Translations under genes and position numbers: made by a program
In this document: in pieces, positions 1 to 11,945 of the stretch
Numbering within the stretch: the first letter of the stretch is position 1
How the letters are laid out: each line of letters starts with the position of its first letter
Notes under the pieces: model-generated
What the model saw: the letters and a program-made list of their open reading frames with translations, nothing else
Told to the model about the DNA's origin: nothing
Database searches by the model: none
Assembly: GCA_964019055.1 (NCBI GenBank)
Contig: OZ025223.1
Location: 6,004,625 to 6,068,624, forward strand
DNA length: 64,000 nucleotides
Source of the DNA: Anthopleura xanthogrammica
Taxonomy: Eukaryota > Cnidaria > Anthozoa > Actiniaria > Actiniidae
Direction of reading: 5' to 3'

Positions 1-367
1 TTGTAACCATAGTAACCAGGGTGGCACTTATATTGACATTTTGTGCCATTAAACCCAAGTGAACAGTGGCACTTGCCCATCACCTCATCACAACTACCAC
101 GCCCATTACAATGACACTGCCTTGAACAGTTGTAACCATAGCGACCAGCTGGACATGACTCTTGACAATATGTACCATAGAAACCAGGGGGACACGAACA
201 GGATTCGAATGCTCCATTTTGGGACTTTTCAATACAAGTTCCCTGATTCTGACATGGATTAACTGTGCAGCCGTAGTGTTGACAACTGGCACCATGGTAA
301 CCAGGATGACACGTGCAATACTCTTTTGCTGTATCATTTGAATGGAACTTCCTCCAAAGATCTCCAA
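1..367 (-). CDS. Exon 10 (partial): EGF-like repeats
   Basis: Read from 367 downward, the acceptor TTTAG completes codon phase 1 from the preceding exon. The exon finishes the first EGF module (EYCTCHPGYHGASC), then encodes a second (CTVNPCQNQGTC to CSCPPGFYGTYC) and MEGF/SREC-style modules with 'CPAGRYGYNCSRQCHC' and 'CHCSLGFNGTKC'. The open frame reaches base 1, so more EGF modules or a membrane anchor probably lie to the left. EGF modules of this spacing act in extracellular binding. Confidence 0.82.
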
Positions 368-3300
368 CTAAATGCATAAAAACTGGAGTTAGTTTTCGTC
401 AATCAAAGCGAAAGCTACGCTGGGGGATCGTTCATTTGCTATGGCAGCCCCTAAACTCTGGAACTCTCTACCGAGTGAACTAAGACAAATTCAATCCGTA
501 GAGACATTTAAGCGCCAACTAAAGACTCATCTATTTAAGTTAGCATATGAACAATAAGTATTATCATTTGGTTTACGTTTGTTTCTTCCACTATTTTTTA
601 AAATGATACCGAGCTTTCGCACTTCTAGTGCATCATCAGGGCGAAAAGTATTATCATCATTTATTCCTATCCTAATTTGACGAACTACATATATATATTT
701 TAGTTCAATACATGCATAGTAACTCTATTTTAATTCATATTTTAACTCATATTCATACATCTCTTATTAGATATTGCATAGTTCTCCTGTAGTATAATTA
801 TTATGTATGTGTAGGTGTCCATGCATGTATGTATCCTTCTAACATATCTGCTTCTACATATTATACATGCATGTATTATATATATTATTCACGTAGGATC
901 GGATAGCTTTTTTGTTCATTATTTCATTAGTGTTTTCATTAATAAATATATTATTAGATATGCTGTGTTTAAATTTTCAATAAAAAGCTTTAAAAAATAG
1001 TTAATGTACATTTATTTAGTTTCTTACTTTTTTGTTTGATGATTCCAGAATTTTTTGGTTTACAGTCAGCATTTTTGCCGCAATTCCTATCCCCTGTACA
1101 TGGCTTGGTCTTGGATAGCTCAGGCCCTGACGACGCACAAGCAGAACTGGGCATATATACACCATACAACTCCACCCTGATGCATATCCAGTTCTCGTAT
1201 GTCCAGGGGTGGATACGAACAGCTCTCATTGGTACAGCAAATGGCAGCTCATTCTCAAACACACTGAAGGAATCTAAGAACAGATTAACCATAGAATGAT
1301 GTTCACAAAGGCACAAAGACATTTAACAGTTCTGCGATCACACATCAAGGCTGAACTTGTGTGAAGGCCTTATTTCCAAATACAGATTATAAATTGCAAT
1401 GAAAGTACAGAAATTACATGAACTTTCGTTAAAGAGGGTCATATCGTTTTGATGTTTTCTAGCCTACTTTTTCAATGTAAATGCTTTTTGTAAGAAGTTA
1501 CTTTATTCCCTGCATACCCTATGAATTCTTTGATAACTATATTGATCATTTCATAAACTAATGGAACTGCATATCATTACTGTGCTGTACGCAAACCAGT
1601 TTTTTTTTTTCACATTTGCACAAAAATTCATTCTGAATTTCAAGAAAGCAATGTAGATTTCTCCACATTCTTACCATTGTTTCCTTTGAAGGTCCTACGT
1701 CCTGCCCTGTCACGATACCAGGTAAAGAAACCCATGCGCCCATCATTAATAGATGTTTTCAATCTGTAGCTGAAAATTGAAAGATAGTAACAAGCTTACA
1801 GCAGATTTTGCATAAAATGAAAAAAATCCAAAAAATATTTACGTAGATCTTAGATAGAAAGACTATCATTAAACAATATTACATCATTTTTTTTTGTATC
1901 GTTGTTGAAAAATGAGAAGCCTTTCTCAACTAAAGCTGAAGAAGCTGACAAGGGCTCATCATAATAGGACAATAACATGACTTTTGGAGGGCATATTGTT
2001 TATTTGTGGCCCGAGTAGCATCAATTTTGCGCCCGAGTGCAGCGACATTACTTTGCGTGAAAGCCGTTCTAAATATAGACGGTCTGGGAAAAAGATAACT
2101 CCTAAGGTAGATATGTGAGTCCCATTTATTTTTATCTTTTTATTTTAGGCTGGACAACTATTGAGGCTGGATAAAATGAATATTTTACAGTGTGGACACT
2201 CTAACCATGAACACTTCAAGGTTTTTTGGACATTTTTTTCATAACTATCCAATCAGCGCTCTCCGCAAAAACAAAGGAATCAAACATTCTTTAGGCGCCA
2301 TCCAACCACAACAAACAACGGAAAATCTTTAGAAGTTTACTTTTACTAGTAATTTTCTCATGTGAACTAATACCCTGGTTCCATAGGCGCTTTTATATGA
2401 CGAGCCGAAGGCGATTCGCCTTATATAAAAGCGCCTCTGGAACCAGGGTAGTGAACTAATGAACTGCTAAATCACATAAATTATGCCGTTTGTTGTGATT
2501 GGATGAGGCCTAAAAAATGTTTGATCCCTTTTTCTATGGAGAGTGCTGATTGGATAGTTCAAGAAAATAATTTAAAAAAAACCTTGAATGGTTCAAGGTT
2601 TGAGTGTCCACACTGTAAGTATATGTAGTGGTATATAATACCATTGAGCTCAACAAAATGCAGCCCAATCTTGACTAAATGAACAAAAATCACTGGGAAA
2701 TGGAGATATTCCTGACATCGTTTTTACATCATATGAAATTGGTATCATGAGTAGACCCCATTATTGCATCCTGTTTATTAAAAATATCGCAAAAAGAGTG
2801 AAGTCATGCATACCTCTTGATCCAATAGTTATTGGACTTCTGGTAGATATCCTTACCACCCTGGATAGCAATCCTGGATACGATGGCCAATTGGGGTAGA
2901 TTAACTGCATAGAATATATGATATCTATTGCTGTCTGTGGAGCACCAAGCCCCTAAACCAATAAACAAACAAACAACAATTTTTCAAACCCTGAAACATA
3001 ACCTCCAGGCTGATCTAAGTTAGTGTAAGGGTAACTCACTCAAATATCTAAATGCAATTTATTAGACAAGTATGTTTTGTGGAGGAAAGAAAATCAGGCT
3101 GGGTGAAAAACCACCAAATCATTAAATCTTAAAGTGCTACTATCATCAAATTTTAATGTTTCCAATCGTAACTATTTGAAGACATGTTAAAGTACTTTAC
3201 AAAAGAAGAAAACTGGCGTTTACCATTTGTTGTTAACATTTTTAGTTAGCAACAATGGCCGCCATTTTTCAAACTTGAATATCTTTGGAAGGAAAAAAGA

Positions 3301-4337
3301 AATTTGAAAAAGGAAAGCGGCATTTCACTTCGCTATCAAAGGTCTTTCAACCCATTCATAAAAACAGCAAGTCAAAAATTTGAGGATAGTAGCACTTTAA
3401 CCATTTATTGGCACATACACATAGTTACATTGTATTATTTTGTCACAAAGTTTAGTGGTTGAAAAGTGCATGTTGTCAGGGGCAACGTTAAAGTATTCAA
3501 TAGGAAGCAAGCTTGATACTGACGTCACTGCAGCGGCAATTAAGCTAGGAATTTTTCCCACACTATACGGTTTGATACTTTTGATGTTGCCCCAGACAAC
3601 ATGCACATTTCAATGACAAAACTTCAGTCAGTCCAAGCTCAACTAAAAAGCATAGTAAGGTCTAGTAGAATAAAATGAATGTAAAATGTCACAATTCTCA
3701 CCTGGGCTGTTGAGCCTACCAAACTTTGGCTGAGGTCTTGACTGATATTGGTAAGCAGTCAAGAAGGAATCAGGAATCAGATGGCTTTCCATGCCGAGAT
3801 CTACCCAGGTTTCCAGTCTGACAGGTGACAGGACTAGCTTGTCAAAACGAAAGTGTCTTTTGGCTTGACGGAATGTTATAGTGTGGTCCCCAGGCATCAG
3901 AAGAAAAACCTATCAAAATAAGACTAGTACATTTAGATTATTTGCATTGTATATATTATCCATCACATCGTTACATCATTACTAAGATACACCTTTCGCT
4001 AGTACTAACCAATTAACTCCAAGCAAGAAAGGGGGTCATGGGCACCCTGTGGTCACCATCCCTTGGATCTGCCACAGCACTATTTTTATCATCATCATCA
4101 TCAAATAAGCATAAATTAAATGTCATCATTTTTTTCTTTTTTTTTTTTTTTTATGGCCAAATGTAAGATTAGCTTTAGCTAAATATTATTGGGTTTTTTT
4201 CTTTCCCCATCAATAAAAATATATTATATTATTATTTTTATTATTTTTATTATTATTATTGTTATTATTATTATTATTATTATTATTGTTGTTATAGATA
4301 ATAATAATAATAATATTAACCACTATTTATTGAATCC

Positions 4338-4375
<38 letters not shown>

Positions 4376-7300
4376 TCTCAATGCTTTTACAAAATATTAG
4401 AAACATGGTACTTAATACTGAATACTGAAAAACTAATACTTAATCCTTATTGTTGTTATCATTATTATTTTATTATTATTATTATTATTATTATTATCTG
4501 AAATTAATTGTCACCTTCTGTCGATATTGAACCCAGAGATGATGGAATATTCTCTTTGCTGTATTGAACTGATGCCAGTCACCATAATCTATCCTAAAGG
4601 ACACTGCATTGTTAGATTCATTGGTGCTATATACACTCATCCACAAGCAATACTGTGCTGGGTAGTAGACATGCACATGGTATATGCCAATAATGTCGTT
4701 CCTTGTACCAACTGCCTTGATAAATGTTACTGTTCCCCTCTGTAAAGAATATGTCACCACCTCTTCACTGTATGCAGGCCCTAGAAAGATTGTTACATAG
4801 CAGTGTTACTTGTCAATGAAGAAATTATAGTGCGAATCGAAAAACCGTACCGTGGGCACCCAGAAATATTTCAGAAATCATTTATCGTTCGTTGAACAAT
4901 CTGAAACAACTCTCTAACTGCAAAAAAGTTTGACTGATTTGTAGTCAGATAAACTTCTTGTAGTTAGAGAGTCGTTTCAGATTGTTCAACGAACAATAAA
5001 CGATTTCTAAATTATTTCTGGATGCCCACAGTTTTTCGATTCGCACTGTAATTTACTAACAAAGAGCCTAATAAATAAATAGATATACGTGGTGTTCAAT
5101 AGATATTAAATTTTATAGCTTCCCATAGCTAGGGAAGTGAATTCAAAGGAAAAGGAAAAAGGTACATTTCATATAATGTTTAGTCTAGAAAATATGTATC
5201 TGATCCTTGAGGTTTGGTATAAGGAGTTGTAGTTCTGAAAAATATTTATGCTTTATACTAGTTAATTGATTTTAATGTATGCATGACATGCGCAGCCTAT
5301 GGAGGCCTATGTCCAGCTCCTGCCTCCCCTGACAGCAGTCGCTGGTGAGTTCCTCCCACCTCTCAACGTTCATGTTGATCGCTTTCATGTCACGCAGACA
5401 TCCTTAAAGTGGAGGTGGCTTACAGAAATTATTATTATCCTTATTTTTATCATTATTATTATCGTATTAATAAAATGAGCTAATTTGACACACTATTGTA
5501 GGATTAAATTACCTCTTAATTGTGGAGATTTAATAACTGCAGTATGTTCACACCCAATTGATGGTGCTCTCTTTGATTGACACAATGATGTAACTGTCAC
5601 GTTAGATGAAGCTTCGCACCACAGTTGAATATCATCAATAGCAACATTAGCCAGATTGCATGTTCCTCCAGGGCACACCTTACACTCAGGACAATTGGGG
5701 CATTTGTTACATAAGATTGATCGTTCTGGCAGTGTATGAAGTAAGCGGATGCCATATACTTTAGCGTATTGCTCTAGGTCAATGTAAGCTGCTCTCCAGT
5801 ATATTGGACCTTGACTTTCTGACATTTTCCATCCTACAAACAATTATCAAGACTGAAGTATTCATGAAAACACAAAACACAAAAATGGGAAGGAAGAGTG
5901 AAATACCGACGAATATGCAACAGCTTTCCTGCTTTCTGATTGGCTGTATTTTCTATGGTGTGGGATAAATAATATTGTTAAAGTATATACTAAGTGTCAA
6001 AGTCCATTTTTCTCATACTCTGATTGGGCGAGAGGGTATCAAGTTTCGATGTTTCCCCAGCAACGACTCTCAGTGGGCAATAATATGTTATCTACTGGGA
6101 AATAACAAAACCGGAAGGAATTTCACTGGAAACGTAAGAGTTTTTAAGTTTATAAAGTCAAATAATCAAAAAATAGAATAATAATTATTTTGTTGTGCTC
6201 TTTGACACTTGGTATATAACAAAACACTTATTGACGGGAACCTTGGGGAAAACACTGTATTTTATGGTCCCTCGACAGTGATGTTTCCCTTGGCTATGCC
6301 TTGGGAAACATTGTTGTCTTGGGACCACAAAACACACTGTTTCTGTCAGTCCCCTTCAATAAGTGTTAATAGACCATTTCCGAGATGCGCGAGCGCTTTC
6401 AAAAATATCGCAGGCGCGTACATGATCTCGAGGCATTTTCGGGCAGAGTCAATAGCGCGCGTGATCTTGCCTGAAAATGCCTCTTTCTCATGTCTGCACC
6501 TGCGATATTTTTGAAAGCGCTCACGCATCTCGAAAAAGGTCTATTACCACCATGATTGTCATCTCTGTTATAATCATCATAATCATCCTTATCACCATCA
6601 CCAGTACCATAATTTTTGTGTTACATATAATTAATCACTCAATATATCATGATAATTACATACCAGTGTCCTTCCATTCACCCCAGACAGCAGTGCTCAC
6701 TTCTACAGAAAGGTCTCCTATATCAGCCCCATACATATTCCAATAAAAACTGAGGTGACATCTGCTGGGTCCTGGTATTGAAGGACTGTCCAACGAACCT
6801 GAAACATTACAGAACAGATAGTCTTATTACTGAAATTAAATGACAGCTCACTTCAGCTGGGCTATCACAGAAAACAAGATGCCAGTCATCCAAACATACA
6901 AAAAATGTTAATAATATTATGTAAAATTTATACAAGGCACTTTTCATTATTTATTGGAGGGGATAGGTGAAGGAAAGGCAAAGGAAGGGAACATGGATCA
7001 TGGTAATTTGAGCTGAGAAAATACTTCTCCCTAATAAAATTTGCAAGACTAGGATGTTACAAAGTGAATTTTTTTGCTGAAACTACAATATTATAATTTT
7101 CAGCTTAAATTTCACTTAGCAACAGATGTTTACAACTTTTTTTTGTTTTATGTACTGATTGAGAGGAAAGTGTAGATAAATTATTTGGCAATACTGACTA
7201 CTATCAATCAAATAAATCATTCAAATGTACCTTCCCACAGTTCAAGGACCCAGGATCTGGGGGGGGGGGTGGGGGGGCACATGGAATAAAAACTAACAAC

Positions 7301-10300
7301 AAAAATTTGGGGGGGCACATGGCTGCCTCCTCCCTACACCAGTGGCATTGACATCATACATCAAAGAAAAAATGCTCGACCCAAAAATTTTGGGGAGGCA
7401 GCTGCCCCCCTCGTTCACCCCTCGCTACGCCATTAACATGCACTAACCATTTATTCATTGATGGTAGTCTGCTATTAGATTAATGTCTTTATCAGCAGTT
7501 AGCAGTAGTAATACTACACGTATACTTTACACTTTATGCTATACTTTATACCTGTTCCACGTGGCACTACTCCATCAGAGTTGGTATATACATAATATGA
7601 CCCTCGTGGATATCCCCACATTGGGCCACTGTTCAGTTTATTTGTAGTCCCATTTGTTCTTTTCCAATTCATCTGTATTTTAGTTAATGAAGTAGTCTTC
7701 CATCCACACATGCCTTGTTCAAAGTCACAAGATCCTTCAGGGATAAGTTTCTTGGAAGTTACTTGGCAACCTAAAAGATATATAGGTTCAAATTAAAGCT
7801 GCATATTCAACTATCAAAGTTTCTGTCACTCATAAATGCTGGCAATAATGATATCTACATGTATAAATTTCATGAGAAAGCAACTGTTTTTCCATGACTT
7901 AAGTTTGTACACTACATTAACCAAGATTGCAAAGGTGACACTACACTGTTGATGTAGTAATAGTGGGATGTCAACGACCACAGCCAACAGTTGGTTGACA
8001 GAGCATCTGAGGTGCTGTCCTTGTGTATTACCCAAACATACTACATTGTATGCTTATCACAAGAGTGAGAAAGGAGAGAATTTAGAGACATAAGTTTTAC
8101 CATCAAAAGTACAATAAAATGTTATAGGGGCAAGGGACAAAACTTATGTCTCTAAACTTTCCTGTTTCTCACTTAAGTGATAAGGGTAGTATGTTTGGGT
8201 AATACACAAGGACAGCACCTCAGATGCTTTGTCAACCAACTGTGATAAGCATAGTACTGCATGATTGTCCAGGCACAATAACCATCCTTAGTATAGAAAT
8301 ATAGAGATTCAGTCAATCCTGAGCACATATATTGCTTCGAGAAGGAAATGTACATTATTTCAATATTTTATCATGATTCTCTACTTTAATTTATACTGAG
8401 ATTCTTGATTATCTGCAAACTTGGTAGTTTTTAGTTGCCAGTTGGGATTTGGTTTTTCACTGCCGCCAGTCAAAAATATAAAAGTTATGAACTGAATTTT
8501 TTTTTACATAGACATAAGCATAAGAAAATGGAAATGTTTCCATTTTCTTATGCTTATGTTTAAGTCAAGTGTGAAACAGCCTCAAAATCATTTACTTATG
8601 CTGTGTCATCAAACATTTTTACAACTCAAGTGCTCTGTCAAAAATCCTTCTTCAAATCCAATGATGTGTGCCATTAGTGTCTTAAAAATAGCTTTATTAC
8701 GTAAAACAGACAAAAAGACTTCAGGCGATTTCAGTTAATTATGCAATATGCATCTTTCTAAAAAAATTCAGATTAAAAAATAAACCCAGAACAAAGGTTT
8801 GTTTACAATAATTATTTACTTATCAAGAACATTATTTTCAATGATCAAAAATGCAATAGGCAGAAGTATACAACATACGCATAACTACGTAATTTCTTTA
8901 GGTTTGGCAAAAAAAATTGAGAAGTAACAAAAGAATCAAAGAAGCGGCGAGCAATAATTGAATTCAGAACTGTAACCTTGGCTTTAATTGATTCTAACAA
9001 TGCTAATCACTGAACAGTAGCACTGTAACTCTTGGTGTTAAAACCACTCAACAAGGAAATGCCAATATCTTAGTAGACAGTTTAAGATATCTTATGACAA
9101 ATCGTATTGTGTATATGGTCTGTCGCTAGTAAAATAGAAATATACAAATCAATATATCCAATACAGGTACTGCGGGTGGTTTTAAATTGATTATTCATGA
9201 ACTGCAGGTGAATAACAAAATTTTAATAAGGGTTATTGTAAGATTAAACTGAACTGGTTTTAGGGCAATAATTATTAACAATGAAAGTAGTTCCAATATC
9301 AATTAAAACCACTCATTGTATGCTTGAAAGGAGGCAAAGACATGACATAGCCTGGGGGCAGGCAATTGTATAATGGATTTCTTTATTCAAAAGCAAGAGT
9401 AAGATTTTTATTTTATCAAAGGCTATCAAAAAATTGTTAACTTTGGATCAATAATAAATGAAATAAAATTTGCCCTCACAGGTTTTAAATTCATTAGAGC
9501 AAGAATAAAAGACTTGAAGAGAAAAAAGCAACCTGCAAAATCATTTTCCACTTCTTTTGTTTTCATCGCTTAATTTCAAAAAAAATCTTATCTTTTTTCA
9601 TGACATCTGGTCTGACAACATCAAGCCACGACAGAATACTCAAAACTAAATTTAAATATTCTAAAGCTGACTGATCAGTGCCCGTAATTCAAACTACTAT
9701 AAATCATACAAAGTGTTTTCTAGATAGAATCATGTGCATAGCTTAATTATCAAAAAACCCTCAAGAAATCTTAGCTACTAGGTAAGTCGCCTAGTTACGA
9801 CAAATGGCTAATGGGTATTTTTTTCCCACAAAATGAAGATACAAAAAATTTTTGACAGCATTCAGGTTTTTTAGATAAATGATAACCACTAAATATCACT
9901 TTAGAGATAATTAAAAAAACTTTACCTGTGCTGTGACGTTGTACTTGACCTTGACGACATATGCTTGAACACTTGGACCATGAGGATGTTAGCCAGAAAT
10001 ACGTTTCATGGTCGGTCCGTACACACGTATTATTAGTGAACGTAGTTTCAATTGTTGGTGTGCACTTGTTGTCATATACCAGTACTCTAACTCGTACTTC
10101 GATTGCACCTTCTTGGAGAAATCTATTGTCACCCCAACCTTTTTTTATCATTAATGCATAACCCTTTTTGGAGTTATCATTTTGACTTGGCGCCCAAAGA
10201 CGGACATTTTTGTTATTATATGCAAATGTTATGCCTCCGTAACCATTATCACTGTTATCATCTGATTGTATGGATCCTTGCCCTTCAAATGTAAAGAGAT

Positions 10301-11282
10301 AATTCATTCCTTTAAGGGCTTGAGCTTGGACAATCACAAATGCTGGTAAACTGTTCAAATTGTGACGAATTTCTTTAAATGAACTAGACCCTCTCTGAGC
10401 CTTGAAATTAAACCAGTCTGTTTGAAATGAGGGTACTGGGAGCATATTGACCCAAACCTTGACATGGATGCGACACCTTGTCTCTCGCTGACTGTATGCT
10501 CCACCACCCCACCCCCTGTCAATCAAAATACACCCAGTATTATCAATACCAATGTCTGGTGCCCACAAACGAATAATTCGTTCATTATAAGCGAATATAA
10601 CCCCTCCATAGCTGCCATTAGGGTTGGAATTTTGTGAGAAGCTGACAGGATGAAACCAATATCCTCCATTAGGGTTGCCTTTACTGTTGACAGTATTTTC
10701 AGGCGATACTCGGACCAACACTCGGTCAGGTATTTGTCGTAGTTGATGATCCACTTCTCCAAAGCTTCCCCTTTTCGTACCATTTCCTATTACCGTATCA
10801 ATCTGAAAATTTGGCTCGGGACCAGAGGCCCAAATTTCAACCACGACTAATGCTTCGTCTGATTGTTGAGAATAACGTCCCCCTCCCCAGCCATCCTTGA
10901 TAAATATTATATGTCCACTAGGCTGAGTAGGAGCCCACACTCGAATATACTCTGAGTTATAAGCGTAGATAATTCCTCCATATGAAGTGTGACTCGAGTC
11001 CACTTGATTTACCCCGATTCCATTAAAGCAAAAGCCTTGATTTGCTCCTGTTTTTGGTTGTGCGTAAACACGCACGTAGAAAGGTTCTTTTCCTAAGCCA
11101 TGGTGAATCTCTTGGAATGACTTCAAACCTTGTTGAGAACGTAACGTGAAGTTCTTGCTGAAGTCCGGTTTAGGAAAAGCTGCGAGTCTATTTAGATAAT
11201 TATTATTAGGTAAAGTTGAAATTTTGACCGGAACCAAAATCTTAAATATAAAAACAAGTGTGATACCACGAATGGCATTCAT
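1..11282 (-). CDS. Large multidomain extracellular protein (triple repeat, TSP1, MAM, CBM-like, F5/8C, EGF), 3' part missing
   Basis: Ten coding exons can be joined on the minus strand: 9926-11282, 7552-7770, 6664-6798, 5513-5833, 4515-4780, 3702-3909, 2814-2952, 1675-1769, 1028-1273 and 1-367 (continues past the edge). Every junction has GT/AG and compatible phase (intron phases 1,1,1,1,0,1,2,1,1), giving about 1117 codons so far. Domain order: signal peptide, three ~120-residue repeats, TSP1-like segment, MAM, a beta-rich CBM-like region, F5/8C, then EGF repeats. This mix is typical of animal extracellular adhesion or receptor proteins. No transmembrane or kinase segment lies in the window, so whether it is secreted, matrix-bound or a receptor is open. 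I start at the ATG at 11282 because a hydrophobic leader follows directly; an in-frame ATG at 11333 adds 17 residues ahead of it. Gene identity is not recognised. Confidence 0.85.
399..990 (+). mobile_element. 5'-truncated non-LTR retrotransposon (LINE) 3' end
   Basis: Bases 399-557 encode the typical C-terminal tail of a LINE ORF2, ending in 'LWNSLPSELRQI', 'VETFKRQLKTHLF' and a stop at 555-557. An AT-rich 3' region with AATAAAAAG near 979 follows. The fragment fills most of the 660-bp intron between exons 9 and 10 of the minus-strand gene, in antisense orientation. Only the tail remains, so it cannot be autonomous. Confidence 0.75.
1028..4780 (-). CDS. Exons 5-9: CBM-like beta-rich region and F5/8C (discoidin) domain
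   Basis: Exons 4515-4780 and 3702-3909 encode a beta-rich module with a Ser/Tyr-rich core and a late 'LMPGDHTITFRQ' strand, followed by 'FRFDKLVL'. This layout is seen in carbohydrate-binding beta-sandwich modules (inference, no family assigned). From 'LGMESHLIPDSFLTAY' in exon 6 the sequence becomes a discoidin/F5-8C domain: exon 7 carries the lipid/glycan-surface strands (AVNLPQLAIVSRIAIQGG), exon 8 'WIKSYRLKTS', and exon 9 the diagnostic end 'RAVRIHPWTYENWICIRVELYG'. Exon 9 then begins the first EGF-like module (CTGDRNCGKNADCKP). Confidence 0.83.
2186..2617. mobile_element. Inverted-repeat element with a second palindromic element nested in it
   Basis: The outer ends TACAGTGTGGACACT and AGTGTCCACACTGTA are inverted repeats, and the arms pair over more than 150 bp each with substitutions. 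In the middle sits an 80-bp palindrome (2371-2450) starting TACCCTGGTTCCA and ending TGGAACCAGGGTA, flanked on both sides by the direct repeat GTGAACTAA. It lies in an intron of the multidomain gene. No coding capacity is seen, so both look like MITEs. Confidence 0.75.
3129..3400. mobile_element. MITE-like element, short member of a family also at 58205-59012
   Basis: It begins TTAAAGTGCTACTATC and ends GATAGTAGCACTTTAA. Internal blocks (ACTTTACAAAAGAAGAAAAC, a CAATGGCCGCCATT centre, CACTTCGCTATCAAAGG) recur in the ~800-bp relative at the right of the window. It sits in an intron of the multidomain gene. Confidence 0.7.
4206..4498. repeat. ATT/AAT trinucleotide-rich low-complexity tract
   Basis: Runs of ATT, then AAT, then ATT units fill most of this stretch. 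It ends just below coding exon 5 (4515-4780) of the minus-strand gene, downstream of that exon's splice donor. The short reading frames here are artefacts of the repeat. Confidence 0.8.
4827..5050. mobile_element. Palindromic MITE, family with a half-copy at 18863-18955
   Basis: The arms start TATAGTGCGAATCGAAAAAC and end GTTTTTCGATTCGCACTGTA, and pair along about 100 bp each, including GTTGAACAATCTGAAAC and its complement. The element lies in an intron of the multidomain gene. Confidence 0.75.
5513..7770 (-). CDS. Exons 2-4: end of TSP1-like segment and MAM domain
   Basis: Exons 7552-7770, 6664-6798 and 5513-5833 encode a MAM domain. It opens with 'GSCDFEQGMCGWK', the family's Cys-Asp-Phe-Glu start, continues through 'PGPSRCHLSFYWNMYGAD' and ends with 'VAIDDIQLWC', the usual 'AIDDI' strand. 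An insert rich in Cys-Pro (NKCPNCPECKVCPGGTC) sits before that last strand and is unusual for MAM. All surrounding introns are phase 1, the signature of a shufflable module. MAM domains mediate adhesion and oligomerisation outside the cell. The intron between exons 3 and 4 holds two adjacent inverted-repeat elements. Confidence 0.82.
5880..5972. mobile_element. Partial copy of the TTATCCCACACCATAG family
   Basis: It shares CTTTCCTGCTTTCTGATTGG and TTTTCTATGGTGTGGGATAA with the more complete copy near 40176-40312. Only one terminal arm is clear here. Confidence 0.55.
6224..6367. mobile_element. Inverted-repeat MITE (AACACTTATTGA ends)
   Basis: The left arm AACACTTATTGACGGG, with TGGTCCC and GATGTTTCCC further in, is mirrored by the right arm ending CAATAAGTGTT. 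It is 144 bp and non-coding. It lies 3 bp from the next element. Confidence 0.65.
6371..6542. mobile_element. Inverted-repeat MITE (AGACC...GGTCT)
   Basis: Arms of about 44 bp begin AGACCATTTCCGAGATGCG and end CGCATCTCGAAAAAGGTCT, with GCGCTTTCAAAAATATCGCA mirrored on both sides. Reading frames on both strands are by-products of the palindrome. Confidence 0.75.
7987..8243. mobile_element. Long palindromic element
   Basis: ACAGTTGGTTGACA, GCATCTGAGGTGCTGTCC and TTGTGTATTACCCAAACATA on the left are mirrored on the right. The arms are about 110 bp each. It lies in the intron between exons 1 and 2 of the multidomain gene. Confidence 0.7.
9926..11282 (-). CDS. Exon 1: signal peptide, three unclassified ~120-aa repeats, start of TSP1-like segment
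   Basis: One exon carries residues 1-452 plus one base. A leader of about 22 hydrophobic residues (MNAIRGITLVFIFKILVPVK) precedes three tandem homologous modules at roughly residues 40-152, 157-278 and 285-403. Each shows a hydrophobic segment after 'F.E(I/V).H.L...P', then a 'YGG(I/V)..AYN...(I/V)R(L/V)WAP' core and a 'GWG....Q' turn before a V-rich last strand. The last ~25 residues (SSWSKCSSICRQGQVQRHS) match the beginning of a thrombospondin type 1 repeat and splice in phase 1 to the next exon. There are no introns between the three repeats, unlike the modular exons downstream. The repeat resembles a lectin-like beta sandwich only in outline; I cannot assign a family. Confidence 0.85.
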
Positions 11283-11945
11283 AAAGACCAAATGGATAGA
11301 AATACATCCACTGGAGGCCAGTTCTTGTAGCACATTTAGGATTTGTGTAAAGGATCAGTGAACATTTGAACAAAAGTGCCAATACTAACACGCTATCTGC
11401 ACGAGGCTACTTAAATCCTTTGGCTCACTCGTTGTTTTGCTGAATATTCAATTATTTTTCAATTCAAAAAGATTCGCTTAGGGACCTAGCTGTCACTTGT
11501 CAACACTCGGATTCAATTCGGAGAGATCTCGTGAGCGAGACCTGACCTCGGGTTAGCTCGAGTTCATTCGCGTTGACCTCGAATGAATCGAAGATGTAAC
11601 GCTTAGTCAACGCTTAGCTATCGACGCTAAAACGATTATTTATCGACTGATTCATCGGTGGAAAGAACGAAAACGTGACTCCATATGGTTGTTTACGACA
11701 CTAAAATTCTTCTCAGAATCTTTGTGAATTCTTTGTCCAAAGCAACAAAAGGCATTCTTGAATGCTAACGGTATTTTTTAACCTATTACTTTTCTTCGGG
11801 ATGGCAAATATCTAAAATAACGAAACAAAATTGGATTTTTTCTCAACACCACAGTTACACGTACTTGACATGGACTTCAAGACTCTCATAGTAATAAGAT
11901 TAAATAGTTTATTCATTTGAAGTTGGACAACGTTGTCGTGTAAGC
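11283..11945. promoter_or_regulatory. Divergent intergenic region between the multidomain gene and ZCRB1
   Basis: About 660 bp separates two divergent start codons, so both promoters should lie here. I see no convincing TATA box. Around 11500-11620 there are several GAATGAATCG/CGAATGAA-like and CTCGAG-rich short repeats of unknown meaning. The assignment as a promoter region rests on gene arrangement only. Confidence 0.45.

Noticed and set aside
11283..11333. Upstream ATG adding 17 residues to the multidomain protein
   Set aside because: It would bury the hydrophobic leader; the ATG at 11282 gives a standard signal peptide, though only a transcript can settle it.
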